A stretch of DNA of 64,000 nt from Methylocapsa acidiphila B2 (lineage in GTDB: Bacteria > Pseudomonadota > Alphaproteobacteria > Rhizobiales > Beijerinckiaceae), in the NCBI RefSeq assembly GCF_000427445.1, contig NZ_KE386496.1, positions 62,001-126,000 on the forward strand. Direction: 5' to 3'. Within the stretch, counting starts at the first letter, position 1; each line of letters starts with the position of its first letter. Below, piece by piece: positions 62,011-64,000 of the stretch. The position numbers and the translations under genes were made by a program. Below the pieces are notes generated by a model that worked only from the letters and a program-made list of their open reading frames with translations, searched no databases and had not been told where the DNA came from.

Positions 62011-63600
62011 TCACGGCGGCGCAAAAATGACGCCTTCATCGGGGCGCAGGCGCAAGCTCGACCCCACCGATTCGCCTTTGCGGTCGCCATGGGTCGAGAG
62101 GGCGATTTCGAGGCCAGAAAGCTCGGCGGGAAGCGCCCAGTCTTGCGCGGCCTCGCCGAAATTGAGAGCGACGAATAGGCGCTCATCGCCTTCGCGCCGT
62201 TCATAGATCAGCAAATCCTCGTTGGAGTCGATGAGGCTCCAGGATCCCTTCGCCAGCGCCGGGCGCGCGCGACGATATTGGAGCAGAGCGCGCGTCAAAG
62301 TGAGGATGGACGTTGGATCGCCGCGCATGACCGCGACATTGCGCGTTCGATGGTCGTCGGTCAGCGGAAGCCAGGGCTCATGCGTCGAGAAACCGGCGAG
62401 ATTGCTCGCATCCCACTGCATTGGCGTGCGCGCAGGGTCGCGCCCGACGCCGAGGCCCGGCTCGCGCTTCGCCCAGGGGTCGCGGATTTGCTCTGGAGCG
62501 ATCGTGACGACGCCAATGCCGATCTCGTCGCCATAATAGAGCGTCGGCGTGCCGCGTAAGGTCAGGAGCAGCATGACGGCCATGCGGGCCTGCGCTTGCC
62601 CGACCCGCGCCGCGATGCGGGCGCGGTCATGATTGCCCAAAACCCAGTTTGGCCAGGCGCCTTCGGGCAGGGCGGCTTCGTAGCTTTGGATGAGCGCGGC
62701 GACCTGAGGCGCGCGCCAGGGCGTTTGCAGCAAGTGGAAATTGAACGGCAGATGCACGCCTTTCAGGCCCTCGCCATAATAAGCGACGAGCCTGTCGATC
62801 GGCAGATAAATCTCGCCGATCAACACGCGATCGTCGAACTCGTCGACGACCCGGCGTAGCCCAGCGATGATTTGTTGCACCTCGGGTTGGTCGGCTGAAT
62901 AGGCTTGCGCCAGCCGTTCGAGCTCGGGTTGGTCGGGAGTCCAGGCGGGATTTGGTGGGTTGTCGCGAAGAGCGGCGTCTTTCATGAGATGCCAGATCAC
63001 GTCGACGCGGAACCCGTCGACGCCGCGCGCCAGCCAGAAGCGCATGACGTCATGCATCGCCGCGCGGACTTGGCGGTTGCGCCAGTTCAGATCCGGTTGC
63101 TCGGCGAGAAAGGCGTGATGATAATATTGGCCGGTGTCTCGGTCCAAGGTCCACGCGCCGCCGCCGAAATTGCTGATCCAATTATTCGGCGGTCCGCCGC
63201 CGGGCGCTGGATCACGCCAAATATACCAATCGCGCTTGGGGTCCGCGCGAGAGCGCCGGCTCTCCTGAAACCAAGGATGCTCGATCGAGCTGTGGTTCGG
63301 AACGAAATCGACGATGACCTTCAGGCGCCGCTCATGCGCCTCGGCGACGAGCCGGTCGAATTTCTCGAGCGAGCCGAAGATCGGATCGACGTTGCAATAA
63401 TCGGCGACGTCATAGCCGAAATCGGCCATGGGCGAGGGATAAAAAGGCGATACCCATAGGGCGTCGATCCCGAGCCAGGTCAAATAATCAAGCTGGCGCC
63501 GCAAGCCCGCGAGATCGCCGATTCCATCGTCGTTCGAATCCTGAAACGAACGCGGATAGATCTGATAGATAACCCCGTTGCGCCACCATTCACCAGACAC
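62011..63600 (-). CDS. alpha-glucosidase, GH13 family
   Basis: 529 residues from GTG 63600 ('SGEWWRNGVIYQIYPRSFQDSN', the usual family start; the frame is open to a TTG at 63702). Catalytic Asp in 'GFRVDVIWHLMKD', Glu in 'VLIGEIYLP' and the transition-state Asp in 'VLGNHDRARIA'. Calcium/substrate loop 'ADFGYDVADYCNVDPIFGS'. It hydrolyses alpha-1,4 or alpha-1,6 glucosides in the cytoplasm. No signal peptide. Probably used in glycogen or trehalose-type glucan turnover, which is inferred. Confidence 0.92.
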   Translation of the reverse strand: MSGEWWRNGVIYQIYPRSFQDSNDDGIGDLAGLRRQLDYLTWLGIDALWVSPFYPSPMADFGYDVADYCNVDPIFGSLEKFDRLVAEAHERRLKVIVDFVPNHSSIEHPWFQESRRSRADPKRDWYIWRDPAPGGGPPNNWISNFGGGAWTLDRDTGQYYHHAFLAEQPDLNWRNRQVRAAMHDVMRFWLARGVDGFRVDVIWHLMKDAALRDNPPNPAWTPDQPELERLAQAYSADQPEVQQIIAGLRRVVDEFDDRVLIGEIYLPIDRLVAYYGEGLKGVHLPFNFHLLQTPWRAPQVAALIQSYEAALPEGAWPNWVLGNHDRARIAARVGQAQARMAVMLLLTLRGTPTLYYGDEIGIGVVTIAPEQIRDPWAKREPGLGVGRDPARTPMQWDASNLAGFSTHEPWLPLTDDHRTRNVAVMRGDPTSILTLTRALLQYRRARPALAKGSWSLIDSNEDLLIYERREGDERLFVALNFGEAAQDWALPAELSGLEIALSTHGDRKGESVGSSLRLRPDEGVIFAPP

Positions 63601-64000
63601 TGAGTCATTCCCGGGCGAGGGCGCCTCGATTGCCAGAGACCTTGCGAGAGGGGTTCGAGACCGTTCGCCGCGTTCGCAAAGAGACTCGTGAACGCTTGTC
63701 AAAGGAAAGTGATTTCTCGCTTTCTAGGTTTCCAGACGAAATCATTTCATAAACGCGGCTTTAGGAGATCAACTTTATTTGAGCAGGCTGGGGCGCGAGT
63801 TGCGCTTGCGGACGTCCTATGCGAAATTGCATCGAAATTTGAGGAAACCGCCCGCCAAACGGGAGTTTGGCGTTCTCGTATCCGCTGCGGTTGGTAAGCG
63901 TCCATCGCTTTTTACCGCATGTTGGAAATTCACGACGCATGCTATGCGCCTGCGCCTTTTCGGCATTGGCGCGCATATTGCCTGCAACGATCCACACTGA
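63601..64000. other. 400-base gap at the window edge
   Basis: It holds the possible N-terminal extension of the alpha-glucosidase (to 63702) and then overlapping frames on both strands (plus 63779-64000, minus 63761-63997) with no recognised family. A gene starting beyond the window cannot be excluded. Confidence 0.4.

Noticed and set aside
1-64000. CRISPR array, rRNA operon or complete tRNA gene
   Set aside because: No regularly spaced direct repeats with unique spacers and no rRNA or full tRNA sequence were found on reading the window.

Overview
The window reads as chromosome from a GC-rich alphaproteobacterium of the order Rhizobiales (Hyphomicrobiales), most likely a nitrogen-fixing serine-cycle methylotroph or methanotroph of the Methylocystis/Methylosinus/Beijerinckiaceae type. 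This is inferred from three gene sets. An mtdA-fchA pair handles C1 transfer on tetrahydromethanopterin/tetrahydrofolate. Three accessory genes of a PQQ quinoprotein alcohol dehydrogenase system sit together (CXXCW protein, SoxYZ-like carrier, zinc metallohydrolase). A draT-draG pair regulates nitrogenase by ADP-ribosylation. No methane monooxygenase, methanol dehydrogenase, rRNA or CRISPR array is present.

About 1-17.6 kb is accessory DNA. The left edge holds a two-gene unit with a PD-(D/E)XK nuclease-like protein, a hicAB toxin-antitoxin operon and a GC-rich degenerate repeat tract. From 3.1 to 17.6 kb lies a reduced prophage or satellite-like element. Its parts are a minor tail protein, a split primase/helicase behind an AlpA-like regulator, a divergent XRE switch with a large unknown cargo gene, a tape-measure gene broken by an 851-bp IS5-family insertion, a tail-assembly chaperone with a -1 frameshift site, and a tyrosine integrase. 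It ends at a 3' fragment of tRNA-Thr(CGU). I see no terminase, portal, capsid or lysis genes.

From 18.4 to 34 kb is mostly membrane and metal or lipid biology: a ceramidase-like protein, a GYD protein, an orphan PhoU, a very unusual P-type ATPase + hemerythrin + HlyD-type adaptor fusion, a patatin/acetoacetate decarboxylase pair, a hopanoid C-2 methylase-like radical SAM enzyme (HpnP) and an RND efflux pair. From 34 to 40 kb come a LysR/aldo-keto reductase pair, a sensor kinase with a response regulator-adenylate cyclase, and a Pr6Pr membrane protein.

From 40 to 64 kb is core metabolism: mtdA-fchA with a good terminator, a degenerate Wzc-like protein, heme A synthase, exported hypothetical proteins, and a sulfur cluster (cysK, 1-Cys peroxiredoxin, metY, an ATC-hydrolase-family protein). 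These are followed by a lytic transglycosylase, PPK2, a P3A proton ATPase, the PQQ accessory trio, draTG and a GH13 alpha-glucosidase. A dispersed hairpin repeat family recurs in the intergenic gaps of the core part (about 19.4, 40.5, 46.7, 49.8 and 52.9 kb).
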